Source: Nemopilema nomurai (Eukaryota > Cnidaria > Scyphozoa > Rhizostomeae > Rhizostomatidae). Taken from it: DNA of 64,000 nt. Positions within the stretch are counted from its first letter, which is position 1; each line of letters begins with the position of its first letter. The notes beneath the pieces are model-generated. The model made no database searches. It saw nothing but the letters and a program-made list of their open reading frames with translations, and was not told the origin of the DNA. Where the stretch lies: NCBI GenBank assembly GCA_003864495.1, contig ML133386.1, positions 1,294,943 through 1,358,942 of the forward strand, read 5' to 3'. The position numbers and the translations under genes were made by a program. This document shows, one piece after another, positions 1-29,500 of the stretch.

Positions 1-528
1 CGCTTTCATTTGGTAGCTATGCCTCCAATTCTCTTTTTTAACGACTATCTTCATATACCGAAGAACAGGCTCTAATGCAAACATCCTTTAAGGTGTGTGC
101 AAGAACCTAGCCATATTGCTCAATTTAGTAGATAACTGCAACCTGGTTTGCATCCAACCGCGAACCCAGCTCCCCCCACCCCCAATCTGCATCCCACACA
201 TTTTCACATCTTAATGACAATGCGACATGTCCATCTCCTGCCTCTTGCGCTTGTAATTTTGTTTCATCATTCAAATTCCTTGTAGCTTTATACTTGTATT
301 TGTATCATATTTTATTTTTAGCAATATTTTGTCCATTTTCTGTCTTTGAAACTCCTTCGCTTGAGATTACGGGCTGCCTGCATTAAGTTACTTGGTCTGA
401 TAAGGTCACATTGGCTTCCTTCCTAATGACCATATGTATTCATGTTTGAACTTGTTAGAAGCATCATTTTCATTGCGAAACTTAGCCATGACTCAGCTAT
501 ATGCAATTTTTCTGAAGATTCATCAGGC

Positions 529-600
529 AGTAGCCTAGTGGTCAAGATGCCTATCGCAAATTCGGCAGCATTACTCGGCGCAAGGTGCTTCGATCATTTA
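529..600 (+). repeat. Possible tRNA-derived SINE head
   Basis: TAGCCTAGTGG at about 533-543 matches a pol III A box (TRGYNNARNGG), and GCTTCGATCA about 50 nt later approximates a B box (GGTTCGANNCC). The intervening bases do not fold into a convincing tRNA cloverleaf, so a SINE head is likelier than a tRNA gene. Confidence 0.3.
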
Positions 601-2318
601 GCCCTATCCAAATGATAGCTACGAAGGTTTTCAGGTTAGTTGAGGCCGAAGGAGTTTAGAAACAAACTAACTGCATTATGCATAGCAGTTTAAGAGATTG
701 AATTAGCTCAATTCATCCTTGCAACTGACCTACCTTCACCTAGGGGGCAGTTCAATATATGGGCTTTTTATGGCATTGGAAATTACAGTTGAAAACGTGA
801 TTATTTCTAGCTCTAATCGCATTCCTGACTCTTAGGATTAACCTAGTTTGTTTCTTGTGAACTGCTTTTTCTCTCTCTCTTCGTTAGGTTAAAGGTTTTT
901 TTAATACGACCTCATATCAATACATGACAATGACTTAATCGATAGGACGTTATTGACAAATATGTCTCTATTCCATGACATGTTCTTGTAGTGACGAAGC
1001 CTCGTAAACAATAGCAGATGATTAGACGACTCTCCTTCTCAATTGAGATTCTCTGCTTTGCAGTGAAATATTAAACAGCTAACTTCAACAATTTCTGAAA
1101 AGCTTGTTTTTGAAGTTAACAACTTAGTTCCAAATGTTCCACAACACAGAAAGCAGGTAGTTTTATTCTTATGTCTTTATTACTCAAACTCCGTACTTCT
1201 GGGCGTGATTACACGAAAAAAAGCTCCAGACACATTTGCATATGCTATTTGCCAGTGTGCCTTTTGGCAAATTTTCTCACAGTTTTATTAGTAAGGCTTG
1301 TTTTGCTTTGTCCACATTTGCCACTGGCCTAGGCTCCTGAAGACACCTGTCGTGTCCACTTCAACCAAAACACCTTCCTGCTGCTCTCAATGGGATTGGG
1401 TGATGCTCTCCACTCAGTCAGTCACTGCGGTCGAATGTTTTCGTAAGCGTGATTAATGATTGAATCGGGATCACGCGAAACCTGCAACACGCATTTTTCA
1501 CGTAACTGTTTCAGCATATGCTGTTTTCACGGATTGTTTTCATCTCCTGTGGATTCTTCGTACACATGGCAAATTAAACCACGCTGGCGTGAAAAGCCTC
1601 CCAAAAGTATTTCGACTAAATTAGCAACCTGTAGTAGGTTTTACAAATGAAGCGATGGTGTTGCGCCATCATGCTGATTTTGTGATAATAATGTGCCCCT
1701 AAGAAGTATTTTTTTGAAAACTATTGTGAATTGCATTGTAAAGGAAGATTTCTCGAAGACCCCATTTTTACCTCGTAGTTCGATTATAACTTTGTCTTAA
1801 TTAGTGTTTTAATTAGTTTGTTTCTATCAACAAGTTTGATTAGGTCATCTATCTCCACAGCGTGGTTCATTAAATTATGTTGTAAAGAATAGCAGCCTGT
1901 GGCATCTAAGGTGACTTGCTAATTGCACAAGATGTTTACGATTTAACCTGTTCCGATCTTGAAGCATTGAAAGGAGCTCACGACTTTGGTAGAATGATGA
2001 CCACCAGCATGCACCCTTCTGTCCATTTCTAATGGGAGCTGTGCAGACCAATACCTTCAGAGAATTACTGTCTTCCTTGTCGTTGGAGGGTGAGAACTTC
2101 TGCACACCACATCGACGGGCAAGAAGCGCTTAAAAGTATTTTTCAAAAGAATACTTGGAATATATATCCAAAAATAAAGAAAGTCGAATCGATGGTGACA
2201 ATTAGCGTACTTCCATAGTTTCAAAAGTAGCACAACTCCCGTCATGGCGAAAGAAAGCAACCAGTTTTGTCTTGCCATTCTGATAAATATATGTAGACTG
2301 AATTTTATGTGAATCCAT

Positions 2319-2559
2319 ACTTTGCAACGGAGTGACTTTGCAACGGAGTGACTTTGCAACGGAGTGACTTTGCAACGGAGTGACTTTGCAACGGAGTGAC
2401 TTTGCAACGGAGTGACTTTGCAACGGAGTGACTTTGCAACGGAGTGACTTTGCAACGGAGTGACTTTGCAACGGAGTGACTTTGCAACGGAGTGACTTTG
2501 CAACGGAGTGACTTTGCAACGGAGTGACTTTGCAACGGAGTGACTTTGCAACGGAGTGA
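2319..2559 (+). repeat. 16-bp tandem array, about 15 copies
   Basis: The unit ACTTTGCAACGGAGTG repeats about 15 times with essentially no variation between copies. Because 16 is not divisible by 3 and no stop occurs in the unit, several frames stay open, which makes spurious open frames on the minus strand. Confidence 0.97.
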
Positions 2560-4413
2560 GGACCAGCAGACCAAATCTTACATTCTGGCTTTTCCGGCTG
2601 CAATATGTAAATGCTGACGTTAGCTGGATGCTTCGTGTTGAAGTTTAGCCAGGCCTTGTCAATATATGAACAGATTACAGGGAAGCGTTGACCATTTTGG
2701 CAGAGTCCTTTGATCGCATTGTTTACTTACTTTAGTATCACTAAAGAGGGGGGAACAAAGCGGAATTTGTTGAAGGATGTTATAGCTTCGAAAGATTTGT
2801 AACCACTTGTAAGGACAAAAATAATAGAGATTTGCAATGAGAAGAACATGCCTGGGCTTGAAACTGCAGTCTTGGCACAAACAGAGTGACTAGTGACTGA
2901 AGTTAGCCAATAAACAGAAGAGAGAAAACCGACGCTATGTTCTCCATGAGGACATGGAGATCTCAGGATCATGGAGCACAATTGGAGCTGAATCTTGTCA
3001 GGTGTTTTGGAACTAGAAGTACGTGAAACCTCCAACATGCTGCTCTTTAATTTTGCTGAAAACTGCTCCCCCTTCACACTCCCATTGAAGATGAAGATGC
3101 TCCGTTATCTCTTTTTGAGGTGTTAGTATCCTGCCATTAGTATTATCTTGCCACTACAGTAGATCAGTTGATTTCCCTAGGTTTCTCCATTTTCTTCAAA
3201 CCACCCGCGTCCACCCACAGTGGCGCTTGGTCCGCCCAGAATTTTATCGGCCTCTTCTTTTGCCCCCCCCCCCCACTTTTCTCAGAAAATGTTTGGTTCT
3301 TGGCTAGTGTTCGCCCATGTGCTTGACCCGTAGCTTTTGGCATGAATTGCTCAGGCATTCTCTCTGAACTGCCGCATGCATTATTTCATACCTTCAAATA
3401 TTTCAAACAAAAGGATTTATATCACCTTAAAGCAAGGTATTATTTGTAAATATATTGTGTCAGTGCAGTTATATCCCAGGACTTCTGTGATGCCCTCCCC
3501 ACACAGCTTTCTCAAGCTAGAAAACTCAATGTGCGTTGAACCCGTGTGTCGTTCGAATTAAAATCTGTCTTCGCTTGTCTACACTCAACCGGTCTCCCCA
3601 AAACTTACTCGCGAGCGTTTTCATTTTTGAATCAGGCCAAAATATGCACAATTGTATTTTATACTTCCAAAGCGTCGTTGGAGGTTCTTATCGATGAATG
3701 ACCAGCCTCTAGTGAAAGACTAGTACATTGAATTCCATTGTTTTCAGTCAAAAGCACACAAAGTGGGCGATTGGAATCACCGCCGTGGTCAACATTGAAA
3801 CCACCTACAAAACCTGCTATTCTCATAACTTTATTGTGAAGTTGACAGGTCGTTATCCACGTGGTTTTGATTGACGTCTTCTTATAAACCAATTAAAAAC
3901 CAAGAACGTTACTCTTTGGTGATTGGTTAGAAATAGGAAAAGCTTCCCACGTGGGAGCACTTACAATCATGAATGATATTATCAAGGTGTTTATTGGTCT
4001 GCTATTTTCAGAGGCCTTAAAACAAATTAGAATAGGTGCCATATTAGGAGTGCTTACTTGTGGTGTTCGAATTGCTAATAGAACCGCGTGCCGAGTGTCT
4101 ATTCCCTTGTGTAACGATAGATCTATTCCCTTGTGTATAGAGAAATGATTGCGTGAAATGCGTTGTTGTGGCAAGAACTCATGGCGGAAGGCTTCACTCA
4201 ATCAACGCTTATCGTCAACTGGAATAGTCGCTGCCCAAAACTCACTCAGTTGTGAAGGAAATCGCTTGGAATTGAACTGATTTTCTTAGTACTAACAACT
4301 ACAAATTCATGTGGGAGGGATATAATAAAGGAAGAGCTGCTTGAACTTTGGCCAACGAATTTCAGAGGGAAACATTTGTTATTTAAAATCGTTGTTATTC
4401 AGATAAACTGAAG

Positions 4414-20288
<15,875 letters not shown>

Positions 20289-20645
20289 GGGTCGGCGCTC
20301 CTCCCTTGCCCGTTCCATCCTCACTGTTAGGTTACGCGTGTTCGTTGCGGCCTGCTGCATGTTCGCTGCGGGTCTGCTTCGAATGCTTATCTGTGCTCAA
20401 GGGCCCGAGCCTCAACCGTTGACAAACTGCAACCACATCGGTGCTGATGGTAGAATTGTTTTGTTTTGGTTTGATGAAGGCAAATGTTGCTGCAGGACTT
20501 AGCAACCGATAAACAGTGGACTATATAAGAACTTCCTAACACGGTGGTCTATATAAGAACAATATTTGTTCATTTGTGAAAAGGTGATTCGTTTTAATCT
20601 GTCAATTTGTTGATTCCATGCAACATACATCAAGCTCGTTCTTAG

Positions 20646-20651
20646 AATAAA
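20646..20651 (+). terminator. Poly(A) signal AATAAA after TLE
   Basis: A canonical AATAAA lies about 360 nt after the TLE stop codon, a plausible 3' UTR end. It is the first such hexamer after the stop. Confidence 0.5.
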
Positions 20652-21749
20652 ACATTTCCGTTATTTTTTCGCCTTCTCTCCTTGCAACGAAATCCTTTTC
20701 AGGCAGGATTCTCTTCATTCGGGTTCTGATTATCTTATTATCAAGCTGTAATGGCAGGCAATTGGATGGAGACGAAGCTCGAGGTCATTTTCAGGAAAAC
20801 AAAACATTTAGAGCACAATCATGCTATCACAACGTCTATTGAAAGCGTTTGGGCTAATTGTGTTTGCCCTCCACACTAAAAGGGTTTTTCATGCGGCTAT
20901 CAAAAGCTCCACCCTGAAAAATCACAGTATCACATTTATCAGAGTTCTGTCAGTCCATTCTGAAATTGCCGGACCAACCAGGTTTCACCAAACGGTTCTA
21001 GCACCCGGAACCTAAGCATGTCCATAAAGACACCCATTCATCCCACAGCCCGTTAAAATGATGTAAACTCAAAGTCCAATGAAGTATCTGTAGACGTGGT
21101 TGACGTTAGCAATCATTTGCAGTAAAGCCCATTAAAATGAAGAGATACATAGAAAGCTAAGCTAGAATCGCGTGCTAGACTCATTCTGCTAAGGAAGCTG
21201 AAAAGCAAGAAGCACCCCATCTTGAATTCTCATTCTGTTGGAGTCAAAAACGATCACAAGCATTATATTAACTTCTTCAAGAAAAGTCAACTTCTTCAAG
21301 AAAAGTCAGATGCCGGATTATCTGTATCTTGATGAAATGCGGCTGCAAGACCCAAAAGACAGTGCTATGAATTGGCCATTTTGATGTCATCTGACAACCC
21401 TGTTACCAAGATAAGTGTCAACTGGACAAGGTAATGTCAGAAATAGCTGTAAGTTGATCAGAATTGTATCATACAAACTTTGCTTTGCATCCACAAGAAG
21501 AAGAAATTTTTAGAATTTGGACTTGTGAAGCATTTGTTTATGCAGGAAATTGCGACAGTATTTACAACATCTCATTATTGTATTATACATCTAGTTGATC
21601 ATCATCAATCATGGTCACCATCATCATAATCTTAATCGTCAACAACGGAAGAGTCACACTAAATGAATCTTACTCTCAATTCTATGGCGCAATAAAATCT
21701 GTCTAGAGAATCGCGCATTATTTCTTTGGAGTGAACATCAAACCATGTA

Positions 21750-21938
21750 CTATTCAATGTTTGAGGAGTTGGCTAGGCCACGAGTAGCTCTTACAAGTGC
21801 TTCCAGGTTGTTATGGAGACCTTTTAAGAGGTTAATAATTTGCGTCGGAAAGCCCACCTCAAGCGGTGCTCTCCACAGTGTTTCGTGATGGACCTTGTGA
21901 TGAACCTTGTCAATACCTTCCTGTAGTCTGCTGAACAA
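21750..21938 (-). mobile_element. LINE reverse-transcriptase fragment
   Basis: The minus frame reads VHHETLW then GFPTQIINLLKGLHNNLEA, the pattern between RT motifs A and B of non-LTR retrotransposons (usually FD.VHHETLW..L...G.P..II.LI..LY). It is short, has a small internal duplication (KVHHKVHHE) and no catalytic box, so it is a dead relic. Confidence 0.65.
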
Positions 21939-23244
21939 ATGTACTACTAGGTAAGATGCAATTCTCTTTGCTTTTCCATTATTAGCTTAAATTTGGTGCG
22001 TTAAATTTCTTGCGCCTTAACCTGTTCAGAATCCGCACTGTTCATCTGCAATTTCTTCTTCTAGCTTGATTTTGAGACAATCTCGTGGACTTGCAAGCAT
22101 TCAATGATCTGAATGTTCCCCCAAAATGGAGCAAAAGGAACCATGGACATTATTTTGAAAAGTAACAAACAAATAAATTTACTTAGATAAAATGAAAAGG
22201 GGACGGTAAATTTATTAAATTATTAACCTGCCCAGGAGCCAAATATTTGAAGGTCATGACTGATCGGTTTGCTGCACGTGTTTGTATATAAACTTCGAAC
22301 AAGAAAATTATGAAGAAGGCTGTCATTGAGATGCAGCAACATAGGCAATATCAAAATGCAGAGTTTGCTTAATTTTGAAAGATATAGGCAAGCTTAGGGT
22401 GCAAATACGGTGAAAAAGATATCCCGGGGTCATTTTCAGGAGAGACTTGCTGCTTTGTATATGAAGATTGTATATGACATAATTTTATACAAACCCAGAG
22501 AAAATTTATATAAGCATCAAATTATTGATTATCGTTGACGATTCAAGAATAAACAACGCTGAATCCATAATCGATGCACTGAATACTTTGTGAGTTGCTT
22601 AGATTTTGGTTTGGAGAATTGATTGGTGCTCCATAAAATTTGGGTACAAATCTAAAAACAAGCTTCTGTTGCAAAATTGCAAAAAATTACAGAGCCTTGA
22701 ATCCATAACAGATGTGATGGAGAGCGGCTTTCTAACCTAAAGTGAAGGGCGGGCTCGCAAAAATTCTCCTGGAGGCACTCCGTCGGGATTCGCACAGGAG
22801 TCACAATTGTTAGCCCCTAATGCACACAAAGGTGCCAAGTTATTGATCACGATTGCTTACACCCTCAACAAGTTTTTTAATACGAGCCCCTACGAGCTGA
22901 TCATCATACATGTGATTGCTTAACTATGTAAATATTCAAAGTATCCTTCTAGCTTTATAAAATGCCTACATAATCATACTAGCTGTATTTAATAAAAGTA
23001 GCCACCTTTCTTGGTAACTTATTAATCTTGATGTTCAAAAAGTGATTTCTGAGACATCTTTGAGCATTTCAATAAATCCCTATCGTCGCTAATTTACCTA
23101 TACAGTAAAAACGAAGTTTTGAATGAATCCAAAAATTAGAACGCCGGGTATCGATTAAAAAAACGATCTTAGGAGTGTAAACCCCCATCACTTTGCTATC
23201 CAAGTAGCTCCTCCTTCGCCCGGTTTCATGATTATGACGCAAAA

Positions 23245-23439
23245 ATGGCGGGAATGAGTTGCATTACGAGGCTCGTTGGAATTGAGGCTACAAAACAGCA
23301 GCAACAACAACATGATGCACGAGACCAAAAAGTCTTCATTTCATGCATCTATGTTTTTGATGCAGTGCTTAGCTCGGTTTGTAGTGCAGTGACCATGAAT
23401 GCTTCGTCACTCTTGTTTTCTGCAGTTTCTTTAAGATGA
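23245..23439 (+). other. Upstream open frame with poly-Q run, possible POLG 5' exon or uORF
   Basis: A 64-codon frame opens at an ATG with a good context (aaaATGG) about 290 nt before the chosen POLG start and carries a run of five glutamines (KQQQQQHD). It is not in frame with exon 1. Vertebrate POLG has a poly-Q tract near its N terminus, so this could be an alternative first exon spliced into 23,470-23,540. It could equally be an upstream open reading frame. No strong donor is visible inside it. Confidence 0.3.
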
Positions 23440-23538
23440 TCATGAGAGAAGTTAATTACTTCTGCTCGGAAACAGCTAGCGTCGGGGAATGGGTGTAAGT
23501 TCCAAGAACAAGCGGAACACACGTTTACACATGCCAAC

Positions 23539-26500
23539 ATGTGGCTTAGAGCCCGATCAACACCAGACGTCTTCAAAGTTTCAAGAAATGCAAAGAAATT
23601 AAAATTTTTATGCCAATCTGTCTCTCCAAAACTGCGCAATAGCAGTAATGACTTCGGCTACAGAAAAGAGGACAGTTTGGAAAGCGAGAGCAGATTCAAT
23701 GAAATAAATATACAAATGCTGTCAAAGACAATTCACCAGCAAATATTCCCAGAAAGTAAAAATGCTGCTGCTGATGAAGATGTGTTTTCAAAAATAAAAG
23801 ATCACTTGTCTGCTCATGGGCTATGGGGAAAGGGGGGTAGCTTGATCGAGGACACCAAGTTACAACTGCCAAAATTTGATGGAAAAAATATCAGTGAACA
23901 TTTCGAGAATATTGCCAGGAAGCAGTCTAAAGATTACATGGAGCTGGCAAAAAAGATTGGGAGCTCCAGTCCACCTCCTTTGCCCAAGTCATGGTTGTTT
24001 GAGCCTGGATGGATAAAGTATGGAAAAGATGGATCCACTGAAAGGGTTATTTGCCCTGAAGATACAGCTTTTGTTTTTGATGTTGAAGTGTGCATAAAGG
24101 AAAGTGATCTCCCTGTCATGGCAACTGCAGCATCTGAAAAGGCATGGTAAGTATAGGATAGTATAGAATATCTGAAAATTGAGTTAATAAACCTGGCAAT
24201 TTAGTTTTCAGTCATTGAGAATCAATTCAAGGCAATAATGCAAAACGTTATTAAGAATATAGTTATTAAGAAAGGAGCACTGTTTTCAAGTTAATGTGCT
24301 TTTCTTCAGCTCTGTTGAGCATGTGAAAACTTTGCTGACAGATTGAATTCCTGTACTTTTAGCATAGTAGAAAGTTTTGCTCACATGCCAGAAGTGTTTG
24401 ATTGGCTCAAAATTAAGCTTCCCTTGTTCTCAAACTGTTAGAAATGATGAGAGAATTGAAAACCACTGCAACTAAGGCTCCTTACACATCTATCTTGAGA
24501 GTTGCAAAACAATACTTGCCAAATTCTCTATTTCAAAGCAGGATCATTAATATAAAAGCAAACAAGCCATTCTCTTTCATCTACATCTGCAACAATGTAG
24601 ATATCAACAAGAATCATCTCTGCTTTAATATCTCCAAACTATCAAAGTTAAGTATCCATACTCCTTATTTTATCTTTTGCCACAGAAACAAGTGTTGGGA
24701 TAATCCTGAATGTTTTCAAGTTTAATAGCTTCCCTAAGGAGAGTTTTCAAAACAAACACAAAATATTAAAACCCTTACCAATCTATTTGTTGTGCTTGTA
24801 AAAAGCTCTTTGAGAAGTAAGGCTTATCAATCACAAAGTATCTTTGTAATGAGGAAGCTTCCAGAGTCAAACATATCAATATTAAACTGTAGGTACTGCT
24901 GGCTTAGTGAAGCTCTCACAAATAAAGAAAGCTCACACCAATATGCACAGAGAAAGCAACCCAAGTATTTCATTCCCTTGGAATGCCAGAAAAATTCCCC
25001 GAATAAGAAAAAGCTGGTAATTGGTCACAATGTTGGTTTTGATAGAAGCTTTGTAAAGGAGCAATACTTTTTGGAGGTATCGTCTTTACACTTTTTCAAC
25101 TAATTTGAAAATTTTGAGGTGTGCGCAGCTTCAGTTTCACATCATAACATTTTAGTCACCTTAACTATATCTCTCTCAAAATGTTGCTCACATCACTAAG
25201 TGCTTTGCCTTTTCAGTAGAAAATTAGCACAGTATTGATAAAATCTTAATTGTGCCAAGCGCTTAATTTGATGAAATAGAACATGTTGGTTACAAACAGT
25301 ACCCAACCACTATTATTACTACAGGAAAAGAAGGCAAGGTATCTGGAGTTATGCAAGTTATGCAAACATTGGTAAAGCCAATATGAATGTTTCCTGCATT
25401 CCGGTGACACATTATTTTTTCCTATTATGTCTCCTGTTAAAGTTTTTCCATTACAAAGGCTTAAATTATTTATTTACAGAAGTCCCAAGTGATGTTCCTA
25501 GACACATTAAGCATGCACATGTGCATTTCTGGGTTGACAGGAATTCAACGAATTCTGATAAATTCTAAGAAAGCAAAGAAGTCAGACTGGATGGACATTG
25601 GGTCTTTGAACAATCTTGTGGATGTATATGCACTTTACACAAACAACCAAGTCTTGAGCAAGACAGTAAAGGATCTTTTTGTTGAAGGCACACTTGCTGA
25701 TATAAGAGAGAATTTTCAGGTGTGCTTATAGTTTAAATGCTGCTTATAGTTTTTGCTCACAACTACATATCTATGACATTGTTCTTGCTTCTGTGGATTA
25801 TGTTAATATCAATTGTTTAGTGACACATTGGATCCTCACCACACTTGTCATTGTTACATAAGTTTTGAATGAGATATAATGTAAGAAGTAATTGTAAGGG
25901 TATGGACAACCTTTATTTATTCAGGGAAATCTTTACATTTAATTAAAGATAATGTTGTAGGTAGCATTTAACATAGAAAACCTATGTCATATGGATCTGT
26001 TAATATCCATTAGACCTTTCAGGTTATCTCTCACCCTCTATCATAACAGGAGACTCTTTCCGTCCTGATCTACTTCTAGTCACTTCTGACCAGCGCCTAT
26101 TCATTCTTACATACAATCTTCATACAAAACTAACTTGGATGTTAATGCTTACCGCTAGAGAGAGAAATACTCGCATCTTGCTCATAGCCTAAGTTTCTAT
26201 CAGTTCCCTAGGTATCTTTGGTCTCTCTTGCTCCTCTTTCATCAACATGTGCAACGCTCTAGATATCAGCGAGAATCATATCCGCTTCATGATCTCCAAA
26301 CTATCCAACTTAACTATCCATACTACCTATTACATTTTCTGCCGCAGAAATAAATCTTGGAATAATCCTGAACTTCTTCAATTCTAACGATCTCTGCTAC
26401 TGACGACTTCTAAAACAAACAATGACGAACACAATTTTTCCTTTTTTGTTGTTGTTAATTTAATTTGTTTGTGCTTGTAATAGTCTTTTTCTTTGTAAAC

Positions 26501-29500
26501 CCAGGCTAGCCAATTGCAAATTACCTTTGTAATAGTGAAATTTGTAATTGTAGTTTTACTTGAATTGAAAATGAAAAGTTTCCATTATATCATTGTCAAG
26601 ATTTATGATGATAAGGCAGAATTAATGTTAGTTGTCATTCTACAAGAGCATGCAAATATAACTGCTGGTGGAATTTGGGGTGGTAGCATTATTCCAAGGA
26701 TCTCTGTTATAAGCACAGTCATAAATCAACTTCTAAAGTAACAGAAAAAGTAAAAAACCTGACAATCAGGGCTCATTGATATGGTCAAAAGCATTTTATC
26801 TAATTGATGTTTTTTGATGCGGTAACTTTGTTGATTTGCTTTTAAACGTTGAGAAGACAAAGAACCTTAACAAATTGAAGCCACTGCTTGAAACATCCCT
26901 TTTTCGAATATGAAATATATAATTAAAGATTTTATATTACTTATGTATTAGGTATTCCTACTTAATAGATGATGATATATATTCTAACATATTGTGCAAA
27001 TATTTTTGAATACACATGATAGTTAAGGACCTATAATATTTTTTTTCATTATTTTGGTCATTATTTGTTAACACAATCTTCTAATTTTTCTTCATCTTCA
27101 GGAGGATTTTCCTGTCATTGTTAAATGAATACCCACCAGTCGTTCTTAGCTTCATGAAATCTAAGTCTTCTTTTTGCCTCCAAAGCAAACGTGTCAAAAA
27201 GCACATGAACCACGACCTTCATGTTCATTTAAAAGTGTATCAAATGCACCGTATAGTAGCCGGCACCGTTATCTTTAAAGCCCCAGTCATTTATGTTTCT
27301 CTTGATTTTGAATGGATAAGGCCCTAAGCACCAATGAAAATGTAAGCTATCATTTCAGGAATGTGTTGGATACTGCGCAAATGACGTGCAAGCTACATTC
27401 GAAGTGTTCACAAGGATGTGGCCAGAGTTCCTTGTCCATGTGCCCCACCCAGTCACTTTTGCGGGCATGCTGGAAATGGGCACTGCTTACCTTCCCATCA
27501 ACGACAGTTGGGAGCGGTACATCAAGGACTCAAACGAGGCCTTCGACGACTTAGAGAATGAGACGAAAACCACGTTAATGAAGCTGGCTGAAGATTCTTG
27601 CAGGCTTATTCACAACAAAAGGTGTTTTGATATTTTGAACACGCTTCACCTCACTCACCTTGCCGTAAAATGTTTGGAAATAGGAAAACGATGATCTACA
27701 ACTGACCAATCCCTTTATATGCACTTGTTCTTCTAACCCTCTTTCTTGAGTTTCATCCCTATATATTTTCTTTGTCTTTGTCTTATCCTTGTAACTCTTT
27801 CACGGAATTTCCTCGTATTTTTTCCTTCCCATGTCAATACTTTCTTGAGTTTCACAGCGCCACCGAGATAATGCGATTAGAGGAAAATCTTGCTTTTAGA
27901 AACGGGAGTGGTCACTCGCACCATACTCTCGGATTATAATGGCCGACTGAAGTCTTCATAGAAGAGGTTTCCATCGTTTTCATTCTTAGCAACTTCGTTT
28001 ATATTAGGTATCAGAAAGACCCATGGCTCTGGAGCTTAGACTGGTCAGTACAAAATCTATCTTTGAAAAAAGAGAAGCCGAAAAAGAAATCCAGAAAATC
28101 GTCTAAAGAGGAAGCAAGACCTGAGTCGACCGCAGTGGAGGAGTGCAGCGAAGTTTCTAGGATAAGATCTCTTGCAGCCGATGAGCTGTTGGAGGAAGTC
28201 ATAACAGATTGGTACCCAGATCTCCCTCAGGCTGACGCAATTCTCTACAAAAGAAGACAACACATGGTGGGCTTTCCAAGGTATTGTATCCAGATGGTCG
28301 TGCTCTGGTATGGGCTTTAGCCTCAGAAACATTCAGGCAATGCACTTTGCATCATGGGTAGGCTGCAAATCGCCTTTTCAAGTTTTAATAACTGCTTTCA
28401 AGCGCCAATTACTCACAGCAAAGACATTGAGCAACGACAGCGATTCGAATTTCAATAACCCTGATGCAATCAAACCAAACGATGGTTGTGTGTCGCGTCG
28501 AATATTCTGAATATTTTAATGATTTCACGTTGCAAAAACACGGAGTCATTTGCTTGGCTTTGCAATATGCAAGATAACCTTGTCAGTATGAATTATTAAT
28601 TGTCGAAAGTCCTTTGCCTAGCGTTCTATTTTCATTTCTGCTGAATTAATTAGAAACGTTTCTTGATTCCTCTAACGTATTGCTGGAAAGTCTTTCTTTA
28701 CACTCCAGGTTAGAAACACATGTTGTCCAGGATCTTTAGCCGAAGTTTTGGTCTTTGGGTTTTTAATTGCACTAGGATGCATTTTGCAGTAGCGAAAGCC
28801 TTCTTTCCTTTTTGCTCGGAAACTTTTCAATTACTTGACAGTTGATGATTATCTCTCACCATTGGCTAGAATATTTTCCTGGCACTTATAGGATGCTTTT
28901 CAACAAGTAGCCTCTCGTTAATATGCCACCATTTCCGTTTCATTCGAGAGGTAGAAAGCAAATTATTATTTCAATGTTTCAATGCGGTTGGTTTCAGTTT
29001 TACGGTCGCTGCTTTTTCGTCCGACATTCGTCAGAGTCTGTCGCCAGACCGTTGGTCACTATTTCCAGTATTACCAACCACTTGAGAGGTTTTGCCTAAA
29101 TTCGGTCAGGCATGCCTTGCATAATACATTTGACTTTTTGCGTAGATTCTGTAAATCAATCGTTAAACCGGAAGGCAGACAGTCGTCAGCAATATTCGTG
29201 AATCTTGTAATGGAAATTGCCACCGCAAAGATACTTAAGATTTATTAGACTAAGCTTTCCTGCATGTTCTTGGTCCATCTCGTTCCCGATGGAGCATTTA
29301 AGCATTTGCCTTCCCTTATTTACGCATTTGTACATTTCAGCTGGTACCGAAAACTATGCCCAAAGATGTCCGATCCAGACTGGGAAGCAGGGCCGTGTCT
29401 CCTAAGTCCCCAAACACGATACGCACCAATTCTGCTTCGGCTAACTTGGGACGGCTTTCCGCTCTTCTTCAGTGGCAAGTACGGATGGGGCTACTTGGTG

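Larger units (their letters stand above)
1..4413. other. Upstream intergenic DNA before TLE
   Basis: Apart from the SINE-like head near 529 and the 16-bp array at 2319, I see no supported gene. Short open frames on both strands have no recognisable similarity or codon pattern. The last few hundred bases presumably hold the TLE promoter. Confidence 0.5.
20652..23538. other. Intergenic region between TLE and POLG
   Basis: Contains the LINE relic at 21750 and a duplicated 19-mer (AACTTCTTCAAGAAAAGTC) at about 21270-21308. The final part should contain the POLG promoter. Nothing else is supported. Confidence 0.5.
23539..27621 (+). other. POLG: POLG exonuclease-domain exons (1-4)
   Basis: Exons 1-4 carry the N-terminal domain ([18 protein letters not shown]) and the 3'-5' proofreading exonuclease. 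Exo I Asp/Glu lie in FDVEVC near residue 178, Exo II Asp in [10 protein letters not shown], and Exo III Asp in [24 protein letters not shown] follows as in other POLG proteins. The domain looks functional. Confidence 0.94.

Noticed and set aside
2057..2603. Long minus-strand open frames of 89-164 codons
   Set aside because: They exist only because the stop-free 16-bp array keeps several frames open; the peptides are pure repeat.
3659..4201. Minus-strand frames of 77 and 102 codons upstream of TLE
   Set aside because: No recognisable similarity, no splice or start context, and an equally open plus frame overlaps them.
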